In this document: in pieces, positions 43,016 through 55,576 of the stretch | How positions within the stretch are numbered: the stretch's first letter is position 1 | How the letters are laid out: each line of letters starts with the position of its first letter | NCBI GenBank assembly: GCA_001600455.1 | Contig: BCKC01000005.1 | Coordinates: 1,240,001-1,304,000, forward strand | Length of the DNA stretch: 64,000 bases | Direction of reading: 5' to 3' | Source: Endocalyx cinctus | Lineage: Eukaryota; Ascomycota; Sordariomycetes; Amphisphaeriales; Apiosporaceae | The notes under the pieces: generated by a model | Database searches by the model: none | What the model saw: only the letters and a program-made list of their open reading frames with translations | What the model was told of the DNA's origin: nothing | Translations under genes and position numbers: made by a program

Positions 43016-45321
43016 ATGGATAGAAAGCGAAAGCTTCCCGCGAGGGCTGCTGCAAGAAATGAACACGCGTCCAAGAAGCGAACTGCGACACCAACACCAC
43101 CTGAACGTTCTGCCACGCCCGCGCCAGCTCCAACGCCTCAGCCTTCAGAGCCTGCTCAAGAAGAACCTCCGCCCTTACCTAAATCTATCCAGTCCGGCCT
43201 ACCTTTACCTACTGTCGAGACTTCGCAGCCTGATGATCTACCCAATAAGGAGTTCCAGTCTGTACAAGAAAGGTATGAATATGTATTGCTATGCCTGTAT
43301 TGATTATTGGTAATCGTTATGCTAAGTGGGTATAAAGTGGTGTCTTAGCTGACTCCCTATTAAGGTCGCGTCAAAAATGGATACACGAAGGTGTTTTTGA
43401 AAAATACTGGTCGAAACCTTCTAAGCGAAAAGGTGTCGTAAAGGAAGAACCTAATAATCCACCAAGAGATACCATGACCAAGATAGGTCAGGTTACCATA
43501 ACCGTCGAACCCCATGTTATAGAGGCCACTATGTACGCTGTGAAAGATCCTAAATCCGCACCAGCTACAAATTCCTCAACTCGACCTGTTTTACAATATG
43601 GCCCTCCAAATGGTGTGATGGCACCTCCCCCGAAGCCCGTTGATCCTTCGACACCTTCAGCCCGGCCTGCACCATCGGCTTCGGCTTCTCCATCGCAGAC
43701 TCCAGCCCCCCCAAAGCAGCAACAACCTCCTGTTCAATCTTCACCACAACCCGTTACGCAACCGCCTCCTTCAGCATTAGCACCAGCACCAGCACCAGCT
43801 GCAGCGCCACCCCACTTAACCCGACCGCCCTCTCAACAGCCCGAATCACATAGACCTCCGTCGTCCGTTCCTACGAATAGGCCGCTCGCCTCCCCACGTG
43901 GTCTTGAATCAGTTCTGGCTGCTCCGCAACAGTCACCCTCCATGGGTCCTTCACCTGGTTCCCATCCACTAGCCCCTTCTCAGTCAAATGGTCCATTGCA
44001 GCCCATCGCAGGCACGAACCGTCCTTTGCATGCGCCGAACGCGACGGTGGCAATGCCCAGTGCTGCCGCTCCAGCCCCCGCAGCACCTTCTGCAGCTCCG
44101 AAGCCCGCGCCGCCTGCTGGAAAATCCGGTCCGACCGCACCTAGCGCCGATCCGACAATTGTAATATTGGCAGAGAGAGCTTCTGAAGATCCGCACCTGC
44201 GAGATTTGATGAAGCGTGTCGCCGTCGGAGAAGCTGCTCCGACGGAACTAGCACATTTCCAGCGCATCATTGACCAGATCCAAGCCGATTATAAGAGTAA
44301 AGGAGGACAGCAAGGACCTTCGGCAGATAGGCTTATCGTGGACGGGAGGACAGTTAAATATCTTGCAACCGAAGTTCGCGTCATACTTGATATAGTGCTG
44401 GCATCCAACCCACAACAACGCTCAGCTGACCTGAGACCTCCACCTTCTATTGACCCCCTCATATTATTACTGGTTAAAAAGGCCTTGGACGATTCTCACA
44501 CTCGAGACATGGTCAGAAGAGTAGCCGATGGAAAGACAAAATACACGGATGCGACCGATCTAAAGTCTACCTTGGATAAATTGAAGGATCTGATCAAAGA
44601 AGTACCAAAATCTCAGCAGGCTCCGGATACCGCCCCTCAGGGAACGCCCGCTGCATCGAATGGAACAGATGTGTCTAACCATACAGTCAATGGAGCGGTC
44701 TCTAGAAGAACGTCTCTTGCTTCACCACATGTGCCGGCTCACGGCACAGCTGGGTCGCAGCAGGCTTTGCGCTCGAAAGGTCCCCCACCTCCAGCGAAAC
44801 CCGACTTCTCGGCTATCGTATTTGAATTTGCCGGCGGTGCGGGAGACAGATACTTATTTCCCAGATTCAGTATCCTCGAGTACACCTCACCTTCACAGGT
44901 GGTTGCTTCCTTTTTAATTGTTCGTAAAGGAAGCAAATTAGAATACGGAGGTAACCCGGAATTGGACTATTATCAACCTGTGACTATCCGGCTATCTTCT
45001 AATTCTGGTAAGCATCTTGAGAACTTGGCCAGAGTAGTAGCGCCGCAAGATGAGGTGCAGCGATACATGGACGACGTGATGGAAAATATGACACGAGCGG
45101 AGTATATCCTCTTGGCCATGCGCCTTCCGCGGCCCGAAAAGGAAGACCAGACAGAGGAAGACACTGAAATCTCTGGAAATGAGGTACACAACCAAGTTCA
45201 ATCTGCGGGTATCTTATGGACAACGAAAGCCACCACGTCAGGAACCCCAACGCAGAAAGCGCCGTCGAAATCTACAACGGAAGATGAGCAATATCAGAAC
45301 TTCATTACTACGGTAGGGTGA
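43016..45321 (+). CDS. SWC3: SWR1-complex subunit Swc3
   Basis: Two exons: 43016-43272 and 43365-45321; 737 aa. The N-terminal Swc3 domain is clear: MDRKRKLPARAAARNEH, then LPTVETSQPDDLPNKEFQSVQ, then SRQKWIHEGVFEKYWSKPSKRKGV across the splice junction, and MTKIGQVTITVEPHVIEATMYAVKDP. The exon join needs the acceptor at 43364, which keeps the frame through R-S-R-Q-K-W. A long Pro/Ala/Ser-rich region (about 150-300) and a conserved C-terminal part (FSAIVFEFAGGAGDRYLFPRFSILEY) follow. In the SWR1 chromatin remodeller Swc3 belongs to the H2A.Z-deposition machinery in the nucleus. Confidence 0.92.
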
Positions 45322-45609
45322 AGAGAACGCTCTACGGCGTGCGAGAAGTCTGTTCTCTTGCCGAGGGTTGGATGTTAATGTTTCGTTTAGTTGATTGACA
45401 GGTATGAAAAGGAGCATAAAGAGGTATGCCACGGAGTTTCAAGTTTGTATTGGATGGGACATGGAGATTCAAGGAATTAGATACCTACCTCATGATGATT
45501 TGGCAAGGCGTTTCATAACTGTAAAGATGGATTATAATGTACGAGTATACCAGGCTGGCAGGATGGTGTGATAGCCGGCTGATATTTTATAAAAGGTTGC
45601 CGACGTAGC

Positions 45610-45641
<32 letters not shown>

Positions 45642-46033
45642 ACGTGCCGACTTGATCCATTTCCGTTCTATTTAAACAACGAAATTTATCCTGTACTGCA
45701 TCGCCTGCTGCCTTCTTACGTGTAAAGTAGAGTAATGAATGTTATGGAGAAATAGCAGTATTTAGATAACGTTATTAGATATAAAAAAAATATATTGATC
45801 GATGAAATAAAAAATAGGGTATCTTATGAGTCCTCGAGTCGATCTATCATTATACGACACCTGCCATCCAAACCTCGACCTTAAAAGCTAACCAACCCAA
45901 ATACTCCATCATGGCGATCAAATTACATGTCAAGGAACAATTTTTTTTTTAACATAAGATACATTAAGTGACGAGCATACAGGCAAGGGACGAGTCCGAG
46001 GGGGACTATTTCGGAGTTACGTATATCTTGATA
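45322..46033. other. Convergent 3' intergenic region with A23 tract
   Basis: Gap between SWC3 (+) and the M50-like protease gene (-). It holds an A23 run at 45616-45638 and an A8 run near 45783. No gene is seen. Confidence 0.5.
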
Positions 46034-46300
46034 TTAGCGGGTGGGGAGGAACTTTTGCGAATCTTTTTCCTGCTCGGCGAACGATTGAGGGAACGCGGCG
46101 ATGCCGGCGATGATACCGGCAACCAAGAATAGGACCGAAATAATAGACCATATCACGCCCCAGCACTGGGACGAACCTCCGTAGCGCTCGGCGAAGACGC
46201 TGGCGTCGGAGCTGTTGACTTTGCGTAGGATCAGATCGTCGCACTGTCGGGGTTTGCGCGTGTTAGTGAGCCGAAACGAGACAGTAATAGAATGTGCGTG

Positions 46301-46335
<35 letters not shown>

Positions 46336-47191
46336 CAGGAGCGGGGAAAAAAAAAGGAGATTGCAACTCACAATATCCCAGACGCTATACAGAGAACTCA
46401 TGACACCGATGAAGAGGACGACGAATCGTAGGGCCTCGGCGTGGACGATGAACCAAGCGGCGATCAAGAGGCCGACGGCCAGTAGGATGGTAACGATGGT
46501 GAGCCAGTCCTTCTTACCCCACCAGAGCGTGAGCAGGAAGCAGACGCCGAGGACGATGCTAGCGACCTTGCTGGCGACGATGTCGAACCCGGCGAAGACG
46601 AGGAGGGCGCCGATGAGCGACGAGCCTAGGTAGCCCGCGGGTAAGGTGATGGCGCTCTTGCCGCCCACCATGTGCGTGACGCCTCCTTCGCGGGGATCCA
46701 GGGAGATGGATTTCACGCGACCTCCCGTGCAGCATGCCGTGATGGCGTGGCCGAACTCGTGGAAGGCGATGACGAGCATCTGGTAGAGTGGGTTAGTATT
46801 ATAAGAGTTAAAGATAGGAATACGGGTAACCTTATGCGTAGAAGGGGGAAAATATCCTAAATAGGAATGTATATAGGGAAGGGAAAAAAAAGGATCAACA
46901 AATAAAAAGGAGATAAGGAAGCGATGATGCGTCTGAACTTACTTTAAACGGCCATAATGACCATCGAACGTACGGGACGTTCCATAGTATGGCGATAACG
47001 ACTACGTAGGCGGCGATGACACCGAGTGTGACCTTCTGAGAATCGCTGCTCACAGTCAAGCTTCGGGAAGAGATGAGATCTCGATTAGCGAGTCTTGCGA
47101 CCTCGGGGCCGGCTACTACCGCGGCAGCCCTGGCACTTCGGAGGAAGTGATCGGTGAAAGAAGGGCCGGGGATTTGGTATACTGGAGCCAT
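46034..47191 (-). CDS. M50B-like membrane metalloprotease
   Basis: Three exons: 47191-46943, 46779-46372 and 46243-46034; 288 aa. The zinc-binding HEFGH motif lies at residues 90-94 at the start of exon 2, immediately after the first transmembrane segment (VTLGVIAAYVVVIAILW). GGRVKSISLDPREGGVTH and several further hydrophobic helices, including LPAGYLGSSLIGALLVFAGF, follow. It matches the small fungal 'peptidase M50B-like' group. Site-2-protease-like intramembrane cleavage is the inferred activity; the substrate is unknown. The second intron contains a perfect T18A17 homopolymer palindrome (46301-46335), which any assembly or RNA mapping will find difficult. Confidence 0.88.
46301..46335. repeat. 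T18A17 homopolymer palindrome inside an intron
   Basis: Eighteen T followed directly by seventeen A, lying wholly within intron 2 of the M50-like gene. The transcribed strand could fold into a perfect hairpin. Length is uncertain because such runs are error-prone. Confidence 0.85.
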
Positions 47192-49378
47192 ATAGGTTTA
47201 TTATTGAAGTACTCCGTAAGTATTTTTAAATTAATGACCAACTAAAACCTGGTGGCGTAAGGTCACGAGAAGTAAATAGCGAACGAATGATAAAATGGAG
47301 AGATAAGAGAGACAGATAGGGAGAGGGAGAGAGAGATAAAAACGAATGAATCAATGATTGATGTACGGTTTCACAGAATAAGAATGTTTCTAAAGGAAGG
47401 GGTTTTAAGATTAAAGTCTTGTTTTTTTTTTTCTCACTCTCTCTCTCTCTCTTTATTACTCTCTAACCTAGTGAGTGTACAAGTATGCAAAATATACTAA
47501 AAAAACGATGAGGACGTTGTTATGGAGAAAAAATAACAGGGCTGAGCTCATCTCAGTCAATTTAAACTAAGTACACTACATACATAATAGAATTAGACGT
47601 GTTAAAAGGTTGGGAAAAGTAAGTGGTGCGCGGCTGGATGACGTGTATTAACTACTGAAACCCTTGTATAACTTGAAACAATCATGGCATATGCTGGTGA
47701 TTATCTGTGATTATCTGCGCTTTTCGCTCCTCTCCGATGACTGCGCCATACAAAAACGAATAAGAACAAGTAAATAGTAAATACTTGAGTAAATATTGGG
47801 GCTGTGTAAAACTTCGCAAGTACTTGTAATTAGAACTGTGGCGGTGGCCGCATGATAAATATTCTTGACGATCTTTGATTCTTAAATAAGCTGGGCCTAA
47901 CCTTATTTTTCTAATTGATTATACGATGGTCTCGTGTTGTCGCAAGTTCTCTGCGTAGACAGTAGACATATTGGATGAAGCACCGAAGCAAAGCAGCTTT
48001 TATCTCTTGGTTTGCAACAAAAAAGAAACGTAACATCAGGTAAACATTTGCCCGAGTCTTTCGGGTAGGTATTCTATCTAGATGGACACAGTCAGGCACT
48101 ACTAGTAAACAGAAATTATCCACTCTTTTGCCTTCGGGGCCCTTCTGTAGGCTACAAGTTTACCATCAGTTTTTAGATATGACAGCCCATCGGGATAGGC
48201 ATATAATAAAACATGAATTATATCTTCGAGTCTGGGGGAAAACACCTACTTATACATACAAGTGGTCAGGTAGTGTACACCTATATTAACTCAATATTTA
48301 CCTAGGTAATTAATTATCTTGTTGATTTTTGTTGTCGAACCATACTACTACCATACTACTTGACCGCTTCAAAAACAACCATGATACCGAAAGTAGGCCT
48401 AGAATGTACGATACCTCTTCTTTTTTTAGCCCCCGTAGTTAGTGTGATGTACAGTACCTCGTAACAAAAAATGCCGAGCAAGATCTGCATTGGATGGACC
48501 GACTACAAAGGGCGAATAGAGGGAAATAAACGGCCTAACAACTCACGCATACTGAGACATTGGGAAAATTTTTTATATAGTGATGGCCTCGTTGGATTTC
48601 CTAATTCTTCTTATACTGAACCTTAAGTTACATTCGGCGTAACAATTCCCTTTTTTTTTTCACCCGCTCTCTTCTACATAGTATATAATATTGGCAAGGT
48701 CTATCTATAATCAAGACACATATACGAACACTAATTATAGGCCATTTCCGTCCTGACTACAGCAGGCTATGAATGAAGTATTGGGGTATATCATAGGTAG
48801 ATCCATCGGAATAGGTGATTGATTGGATATCTTTTCACCCGAATCTAGTTGTTTGCTACCGAATATCCGTCTGTAGAATACGAGAAAGTCCAAAAAGAAC
48901 TGAGACATGAAGTAACAACAACCCATCTCTCTCTCATTGTAACTAGTATGCAGTCTGCAGATAATACATGCCTTACGAAGATATACAACGTGAAATATCA
49001 AGTACTATGTAATGTTGCGATTTGGATCTAGATTTGGAAGGAAGTTAACTTCCCGATAGGAAAGATGCTTTGTGACGTTGATTTTAAACGGAAGTGGCGA
49101 TCGTTTTCAAGTCAGTCAAGTTTGGTTTTAATAGATAGTAGGTATTCTGTATTTAACCAACAGTTCATCACCTCAATCCTTGAGATACTTTCTTTTTTTT
49201 CTCAAGCCTTCCAACGTCTATTACAATTGTTCATATTATTCACTATACACTCACTGTTTGATATACGCACATTCACTCACTCAATATAATTATTACTCGA
49301 ATAATCACACATCACAATAATACACCTTTTACTTAATTCACCCATTCATTCGCCAGCCAGCCTCGTATCTATTCCAAC
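47192..49378. other. Gene-free region, 2.2 kb
   Basis: AT-rich with a CT-repeat at about 47434-47452. Left part is the promoter of the M50-like gene; right part (49.2-49.38 kb) is the promoter and 5' UTR of the small secreted protein. Frames at 47911-48123, 48735-49001, 48849-49031 and 49065-49289 have no support. Confidence 0.5.
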
Positions 49379-49905
49379 ATGAAGTCGGGTTCTATCACTA
49401 CTTTCATCGCAGCCGGTGTCTTTGCTGCTGATGCAGTCTTTGGCGCAGCTTTCGTTCGTCCTTTCCGAGGCCCTTTCGTTGTGTCCAAGTTGACGGCCGG
49501 AGCAACCCCTCATTCAACCATAGGATAGTAAGTCACCAACCATCAAAAAGTGAATAATAGAATTCAGGCTGATAAGTCTTTAGTGTTGAACTTGAATGGT
49601 CTGCGATCCCGGGACAGAACATCTCAACATGCACAGCCAGGCCATCCACTTATCAGGTCTTCCCTCTCGTTGACAAGACTGGTTGTGACAACGCAGCAAT
49701 GTTCTTCAACATCACCCCGACCGCTGATGGCGGTGCTGATCTGGACCTCTGGCATGATTTTTATGTAGGAACTGCCCATGGTGTCCATCACATTGAATCT
49801 GATCAGATCATCTGGACGAACCAGCAATCCCCGACCGGCATGGTTCAAGTCTACGCGGGACCTCAGAATTTCACAGTCGAAGCAGCCTTTCAAGAGATTA
49901 ATTAA
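49379..49905 (+). CDS. Small secreted protein, unknown family
   Basis: Two exons: 49379-49527 and 49584-49905, with a 56-nt intron; 156 aa. The N-terminus (MKSGSITTFIAAGVFAADAVFGA) is a typical signal peptide. The mature part contains two Cys (in NISTCTA and KTGCDN) that could pair, and ends with a Tyr/Phe/Thr-rich segment (VQVYAGPQNFTVEAAF). Two N-glycosylation sequons are visible (NIS, NFT), with NIT as a third. The join TA|T gives Tyr and continues V-E-L-E-W-S-A-I-P. No known domain was recognised. Its features fit a small extracellular or effector-like protein; that is only a class label. Confidence 0.75.
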
Positions 49906-50547
49906 TCTATAATACTGGACGAGTAAAAACAAGCAGAATCTGTCGTTACCACAAAATGAACATATCGGAATGTTTTTGTTGTTGGAATGAAAAGGTCGGA
50001 TAAGTGAATGCCTATTATATTATGTGCCATCAAAGCACAAAGTACAATCGCAAGAAAGGCAGGGATATTCTCTATTAACTACTGGTTAATTCAATAACTT
50101 AATTAACCTAGCACAAGTAATGCTTTATCGATAACATACACCCTCTACTGTATTATAGCTCTAGCCTCTAGATACTACATAGCCTTCTAATATCATACCA
50201 GAATACCTAATACTTTCAAATTGTCTTTTCCTTTGTGCCTTCGTACACTGCTTACTCCCTCAGGTAATGATTTACGTACCTCGTACTGCTCAACACATTC
50301 AATAAGATCAATATATTTAAATATCATACTTCCTGAGATTTAAATTCAGAAGAAAGCGAAACATATCACTTGAACCTTGCTTATACATTCGAATTCCCTA
50401 CTCTCTACTCCGTAGTCTAGTCCCTATCGCACAGTACTCAGTACTCCGATGCAGACATCATCACATTGACCCGCCCCTCTCTCTTACCTCTCATATATTT
50501 CTAATCCTTAAGTTGTCCGTTCCCGAAATGACCCACAGCTACGCGAA
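49906..50547. other. Intergenic region
   Basis: AT-rich, with several TACTCCG-type motifs near 50405 and 50440. It presumably holds the promoter of the ZZ/EF-hand gene. No gene is seen. Confidence 0.5.
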
Positions 50548-53382
50548 ATGCCCGAATCATCACCAACAACCTCGGTCTTGAACCGTCACCGGGCAGCCAT
50601 TGCTGTAGTTTCTACTGTAGCCACGGCTTCGCTAAGCTACTATTTTTACCGACGTACCATAAACGAATATAACGATCTAAACAATTCCGGAGGCTCTAGT
50701 CTACATAGGAGCAATGCTGTGCGGCGAAACCGTCGTTCTCGTCGATCCGATGACTCTTCCGAATCTGAATCCCACGGCGATGAAAACCTCGAGGCTGGAT
50801 CGTCTGCTCCTCTTAGGGACGGCTTGCCGCAGGCCGAAAACCAAGCCGCTGAAGAATGGTACAACGACTTAAGCCAAGCACCGCGTCAACGTACGGGAGA
50901 GAATATAGTCACTTTGCTGTTTAGGGTTTCGGAAGATAATGCCAGACGAAATGCCTACGTCCACCGTGGTCGGCAATGTAACGCTTGCGGTATGGTTCCC
51001 ATTCGCGGCATCCGTTATTGCTGTGCCAATTGCACAGATTTCGACCTCTGCGAAGTTTGCGAGTCTCAGGGCTTGCATAATAAAACACATATTTTCTACA
51101 AAGTCAAAGTCCCTGCCCCGCCTTTCGGTCCTCGACATGTTCAACCGACCTGGTATCCCGGTGATCCCGACAACGTGATACGGACTCTTCCTAGACATCT
51201 GCTTACGAAGTGGTCTCGTGAAACCGGCTTTGAGCGAGTTGAACTGGACGCTTACTGGGAACAGTGGACTTTCATGGCCAATACCGAATGGAGAGACGAC
51301 CCCGACGGACTCGGGTTGGCTATGGATCGGAAAACTTTCGAACGGTGTCTTGTGCCTTCTGGCGGCTATCGACATGCCGCCCCCAACCTCATTCACGACC
51401 GCATGTTTGCATTCTACGATACCAATCGCGATGATCTAATCGGATTCGAGGAGTTTCTACACGGTGTTTCGTACAAGAAGAGAAAAGACAAGCTACGGAA
51501 AACCTTTGACGGCTACGATATAGATAACGATGGCTACGTCAGCAGGCGTGACTTTCTTCGTATGTTCCGCGCCTACTATGTTCTCTACAAACAGATGCAC
51601 AGGGATATCCTCGAAGGCCTAGATGACCACGTCATGACCACTACCGAGGCCCAGCAGCTCGTTAACGGCAGACAGCCTCTGAGCAGCCTATTTGGTCGAG
51701 AGGGTAGGGTTCCCGACGTAGATATTGAGAGGCCTATGGATGGAAAAATCTGGCGTGACAATGTTCCTGAAATAATGGACGACCTCGGGGTTGTGATGGA
51801 GGATACGCAAGATACAGCTAATCGCGAGGAAATATTAAGTGGGCTTTTTGCGCGCAGCAGCAACCACGGCATCTTTACGGAATCCTTCGGGTCGTCTTCG
51901 AGACAGATGCATTCCAGCCGCCAAGATACTCGATATTGGTCCGGTATAATCAACCCCCCGAGAAATACCGTCGACTTAGCCTCTTTAATCTCGGGTGAAT
52001 ACCCTCACATTGACGATATCTTGGACACTATTCAACACGAAGACCGAAGAGGTCTAGGTGATGAAATCGAAACTGATTCATCCGACGACGAGGATCAGAG
52101 TTCTCACGATGAGCGCGACGGGCAGGACGTAGAAGATAACGGACATTCGGTGCACCATGCCAACGGCGAGACCGATCAGATGGATAACGCAGGTCTTGCC
52201 GACGCAAGAAGATTTGCAAGCTTTTTACCGAGCGCGAGTCAATTCAGCCAGCTTCGAGCACAACATCACGATTTCACCGAAAGCACGCACCGCCATGGTC
52301 ACGAGAAGCGGAAGAGGATTGTTGCTAGGAAACAACTACTGGAAAGATGGAAGCGCCGTCAATTTTATTTAGACGAAGAAGAGGGGGCCCTTCCGCCTTT
52401 AGGCTGGGACGATAGCCAAGATGTTCTAAACGATGGTGATCTGAACGGAAGTGGCGAGTCTTCCAAGTCGGCGCAGCCTCTCCTTTCGCCGAGATCCAGA
52501 TCGTCTTCCAAAGTTCGATTCGCCGAAGACATGGATGATTACGAGACGAGGTCCAATCCGTCTACTTCCTCTCGCAGCGTGCCGGAGAGGTGGGGTGGTA
52601 TGGAGATACCCGATGCGGAGAAAGATGCCGGCAGAGAAATTCTCTACCAGGTTACTCAGCAAGCCTTTAACGAACTATTAGACGAGATTTTCAAGCACAA
52701 AGAAGATCTTGCGGTGCGTGCTGCAGAAACACGAGAACAGCGACAGAAATATCGAGAATTATTGGATGCGTTTGAATTGAGCGATGAAGACGAGAACACG
52801 ATAAACGAGTCCCATCCCGGGCCACTCCCGGTCGATACGCAATCAAGTCGACGGAGACGATCCCAGTCCTCGGCTAGAGGGCAGTCGGAGCAACGAGTCG
52901 AAAGAGACACGGCCGGATCTCTCCATTCGAATAGCGAGAATCCGGCTGCGATCAGATCAGCAGAAATATCATCACCGACGGTGGATGTCACGCCGGTGGA
53001 CCCGTTGATAAGCCGAGATCCGACGATGCCACAGTTCCGACCTAACAGTGTATCCCACGTCATAGCCAATAGCGATTCATACCAAGAAAAAGTAACCGAA
53101 ACATGTCCAAATTCGACTACTGATTCAAACAAGCTGGCGTCGGGTGATGGTAAGGAAACTCAGCAAGCCGAGCCCAGTTCGTCAACTCATGTGCCACACT
53201 CTACGCTTATCACGTGGAAGAGACTAGACGAAGCGGAAGAAGAAGCAAGGGATCGTGGCGGATGGGGCAGACTTAACTTTGCTGAGTTTGAGGAGATATA
53301 TCGAGAACACGAGTTCCTCCTAGATAGCGGACGTAACCGTTTAGATTATCTTGGTAGCTGGATTGATTTCTGTATCCCGTAG
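50548..53382 (+). CDS. Membrane-anchored ZZ-finger/EF-hand protein
   Basis: Single exon, 944 aa. One membrane segment lies at about residues 16-34. A ZZ-type zinc finger spans 136-185, with Cys144/147, Cys159/162 and Cys168/171 and paired His at 178/181. Two EF-hand loops follow: 290-301 (DTNRDDLIGFEE) and 323-334 (DIDNDGYVSRRD), both with acidic Ca ligands. The remaining 600 residues are charged and probably disordered, with a predicted helix near 700-750 (ILYQVTQQAFNELLDEIFKHKEDL). The domain order suggests a Ca-responsive adaptor tethered to an organelle membrane, but the function is unknown. The start was chosen because the upstream ATG at 50525 is out of frame. Confidence 0.88.
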   Translation: MPESSPTTSVLNRHRAAIAVVSTVATASLSYYFYRRTINEYNDLNNSGGSSLHRSNAVRRNRRSRRSDDSSESESHGDENLEAGSSAPLRDGLPQAENQAAEEWYNDLSQAPRQRTGENIVTLLFRVSEDNARRNAYVHRGRQCNACGMVPIRGIRYCCANCTDFDLCEVCESQGLHNKTHIFYKVKVPAPPFGPRHVQPTWYPGDPDNVIRTLPRHLLTKWSRETGFERVELDAYWEQWTFMANTEWRDDPDGLGLAMDRKTFERCLVPSGGYRHAAPNLIHDRMFAFYDTNRDDLIGFEEFLHGVSYKKRKDKLRKTFDGYDIDNDGYVSRRDFLRMFRAYYVLYKQMHRDILEGLDDHVMTTTEAQQLVNGRQPLSSLFGREGRVPDVDIERPMDGKIWRDNVPEIMDDLGVVMEDTQDTANREEILSGLFARSSNHGIFTESFGSSSRQMHSSRQDTRYWSGIINPPRNTVDLASLISGEYPHIDDILDTIQHEDRRGLGDEIETDSSDDEDQSSHDERDGQDVEDNGHSVHHANGETDQMDNAGLADARRFASFLPSASQFSQLRAQHHDFTESTHRHGHEKRKRIVARKQLLERWKRRQFYLDEEEGALPPLGWDDSQDVLNDGDLNGSGESSKSAQPLLSPRSRSSSKVRFAEDMDDYETRSNPSTSSRSVPERWGGMEIPDAEKDAGREILYQVTQQAFNELLDEIFKHKEDLAVRAAETREQRQKYRELLDAFELSDEDENTINESHPGPLPVDTQSSRRRRSQSSARGQSEQRVERDTAGSLHSNSENPAAIRSAEISSPTVDVTPVDPLISRDPTMPQFRPNSVSHVIANSDSYQEKVTETCPNSTTDSNKLASGDGKETQQAEPSSSTHVPHSTLITWKRLDEAEEEARDRGGWGRLNFAEFEEIYREHEFLLDSGRNRLDYLGSWIDFCIP

Positions 53383-54274
53383 GAAGGACAGGCACATGCG
53401 GCGACTTGGCTAGACATCTGATAGGTCATTATTACAGATACTTATCATTGTTCAAGTATGATCTAGGTTAGCATTTTAGAGGAAGGGGACTCAAGTTCAC
53501 GAAGGAGTTATGTATTATATGTATTGAACATAATATTTTTCCTAGTCCGTGGTACTAGCCGTACAAAAGCGTAGAAGTGGTACTGAGTTATACCGATAAG
53601 ACTCTATCAGATGTTTATATGATTTACCCCCACATGTATGTGATTCTCGAAAGTTCTTAGGCTAAAAGCGACGATCAACCAGGACGAACTCTTCGGAGTT
53701 CAGGAATCAGTAAGTTTGTTGTCTATACATAGTAAGTCCATTACAGGGTTTCACTTGAGTATCAATAGTGGGGAGGGAACCCCCAACACGTCTGCCAGTC
53801 TACCCGGAAAGAAGAGGAGGTACGGAGTAGAGGTACTTTACATCCATGGATAGCGAGAACGGGTGTTATTACTATGTATGTTATTACTACGTAATTGTTT
53901 AATAATCAATGACGAGATCGTTTACTGATACCCTACCCTGCCAGCACCTACTTGCCTACGGAGTTGATGGTCGTGATGTATAATGGATGAATCAATTACC
54001 AATGTCTCCGGGATATTTCTTTTTTAAGTCTCCGATTAATAATAATTCAAGATACTCGAAATATACGTAGACACCGTTTATGCATAACATAAATAACCCC
54101 TCTTCGAAATACATTAGAGGTGTTTATGTTTACCTTGACACGGCCTTTATCCTCATTACTTTTAAGTAAAGTCCAAATATCTATCTAGCTACTTGTTATC
54201 TCACTACAGAGGCGTGGGTCCCTATTGTTTCTTTATCGGATTATAAAAAATAACAACCGGAAGTTCTCTGCACC
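53383..54274. other. Intergenic region
   Basis: No gene is seen. The right end carries the promoter of the enoyl-reductase-like gene, and a TACGGAGTAG motif lies at 53821-53830. Confidence 0.5.
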
Positions 54275-55576
54275 ATGAAGGAAGCCATTGTATCCTCGGG
54301 TAAGTTTTTCTCTTTCCGCCCGTATATGATATATTTCGACGTAGTGCTAATCTAAATTGCTGGTGATAGGTCCCAAGGTGGAAATCATCGATTCGCCTAT
54401 ACCCAAGCCGGGTGCGGATCAGGTTGTCATCAAAGTTGTCGTCAGCGGATCCAATCCCAAAGATTGGAAGTATCCTATGTGGACGAACACTTCTACCAAC
54501 CAAGGAGATGACATCGCGGGTATCGTTCATGAGGTCGGTGATAACGTTTTCGAATTCAAGCCCGGAGATCGCGTCGCCGCCTTTCATGAGATGGCGACCC
54601 CTCACGGATCTTATGCCGAGTGTAAGTTACTCAAGCTTATACGTTCTCTGGTTTCATTACTCCTTTCTTGAAACTTCCTAAGCCTCTATTTTGGATATGT
54701 GAGGGTTTGCCTAGCATAATTCAGAGTCAAAAAATATTTATTTACTAACGCATATTTGTTCTGCGGGTCAGATGCCCTTGCATGGCAGCACACTACTTTC
54801 CACATCCCGGAAAAGACTACTTTTGAAGGTAGGTTGGCAATATTATTTCTGCTACCTTTTTTTGACATAGCACGGCATAACTAATCACTCTTCGCACAGA
54901 GGCCGCCGCTATTCCATTGGCCGCCATGACGTCAGCGTTGGGTCTTTACTCCTACCTCGGCCTTCCGCAACCGTGGAAGCCGGCGACCGAGCCGACCCCT
55001 CTCGTCATATACGGCGCCGCCTCGGCCGTGGGAGCGTACGCGGTGCAGCTGGCCGTCCGGAGCAACATCCACCCGCTGATCTGCGTCGCCGGCAGCTCGG
55101 CCCCGCACGTCGAGCAGTTTATCGACCGCAGCAAGGGCGACGCGATCGTGGACTACCGCCAAGGGGACGAGGCCCTGGTCGAGGGCCTCAAGAAGGCGGC
55201 CGGCGGGTCCAAGATCATGTACGCGTTCGACGCCGTCTCGGAGAAGGGGAGCTGCGAGAACCTGTCCAAGGTCCTGGCCGAGGGCGCCCAGGTCACCTTC
55301 GTGCTGCCGTTCCAGGACTACAACATCCCGTCGTACGTCAACATGAGCCTGACCATGGTCGGCTCGTCCCACAAGGAGAGCAAGGAGTTCGCGTACGTGT
55401 ACTTCCGGTACTTCGCCCTCGGCCTGCAGCAGGGCTGGTTCAAGCCTCAGCCGCCCGAGGTCGTCCCCGGTGGTCTCGGAGGCATTCAGCAGGCTTTGGA
55501 GAACTTGAAGAACGGGAAGGCCAATGCGGTTAAATACGTCTTCCGCATCGCGGATACGGAAGGAGCAGGAAAGTAA
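54275..55576 (+). CDS. MDR-family enoyl reductase-like oxidoreductase (ToxD type)
   Basis: Four exons: 54275-54299, 54370-54621, 54773-54829 and 54900-55576; 336 aa. Exon 1 encodes only MKEAIVSS. The GroES-like domain includes PKPGADQVVIKVVVSGSNPKDWKYP and GDDIAGIVHEVGDNV; no structural-zinc Cys cluster is present. The NADPH-binding GAASAVGAYAVQLA lies at 150-163. Proteins of this type act as stand-alone trans-enoyl reductases with fungal PKSs or as quinone oxidoreductases. No PKS is in the window. Exon 4 is strikingly GC-rich against its AT-rich surroundings. It is convergent with the P450 gene (285 bp between stop codons), so the two may belong to one small cluster. Confidence 0.9.
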
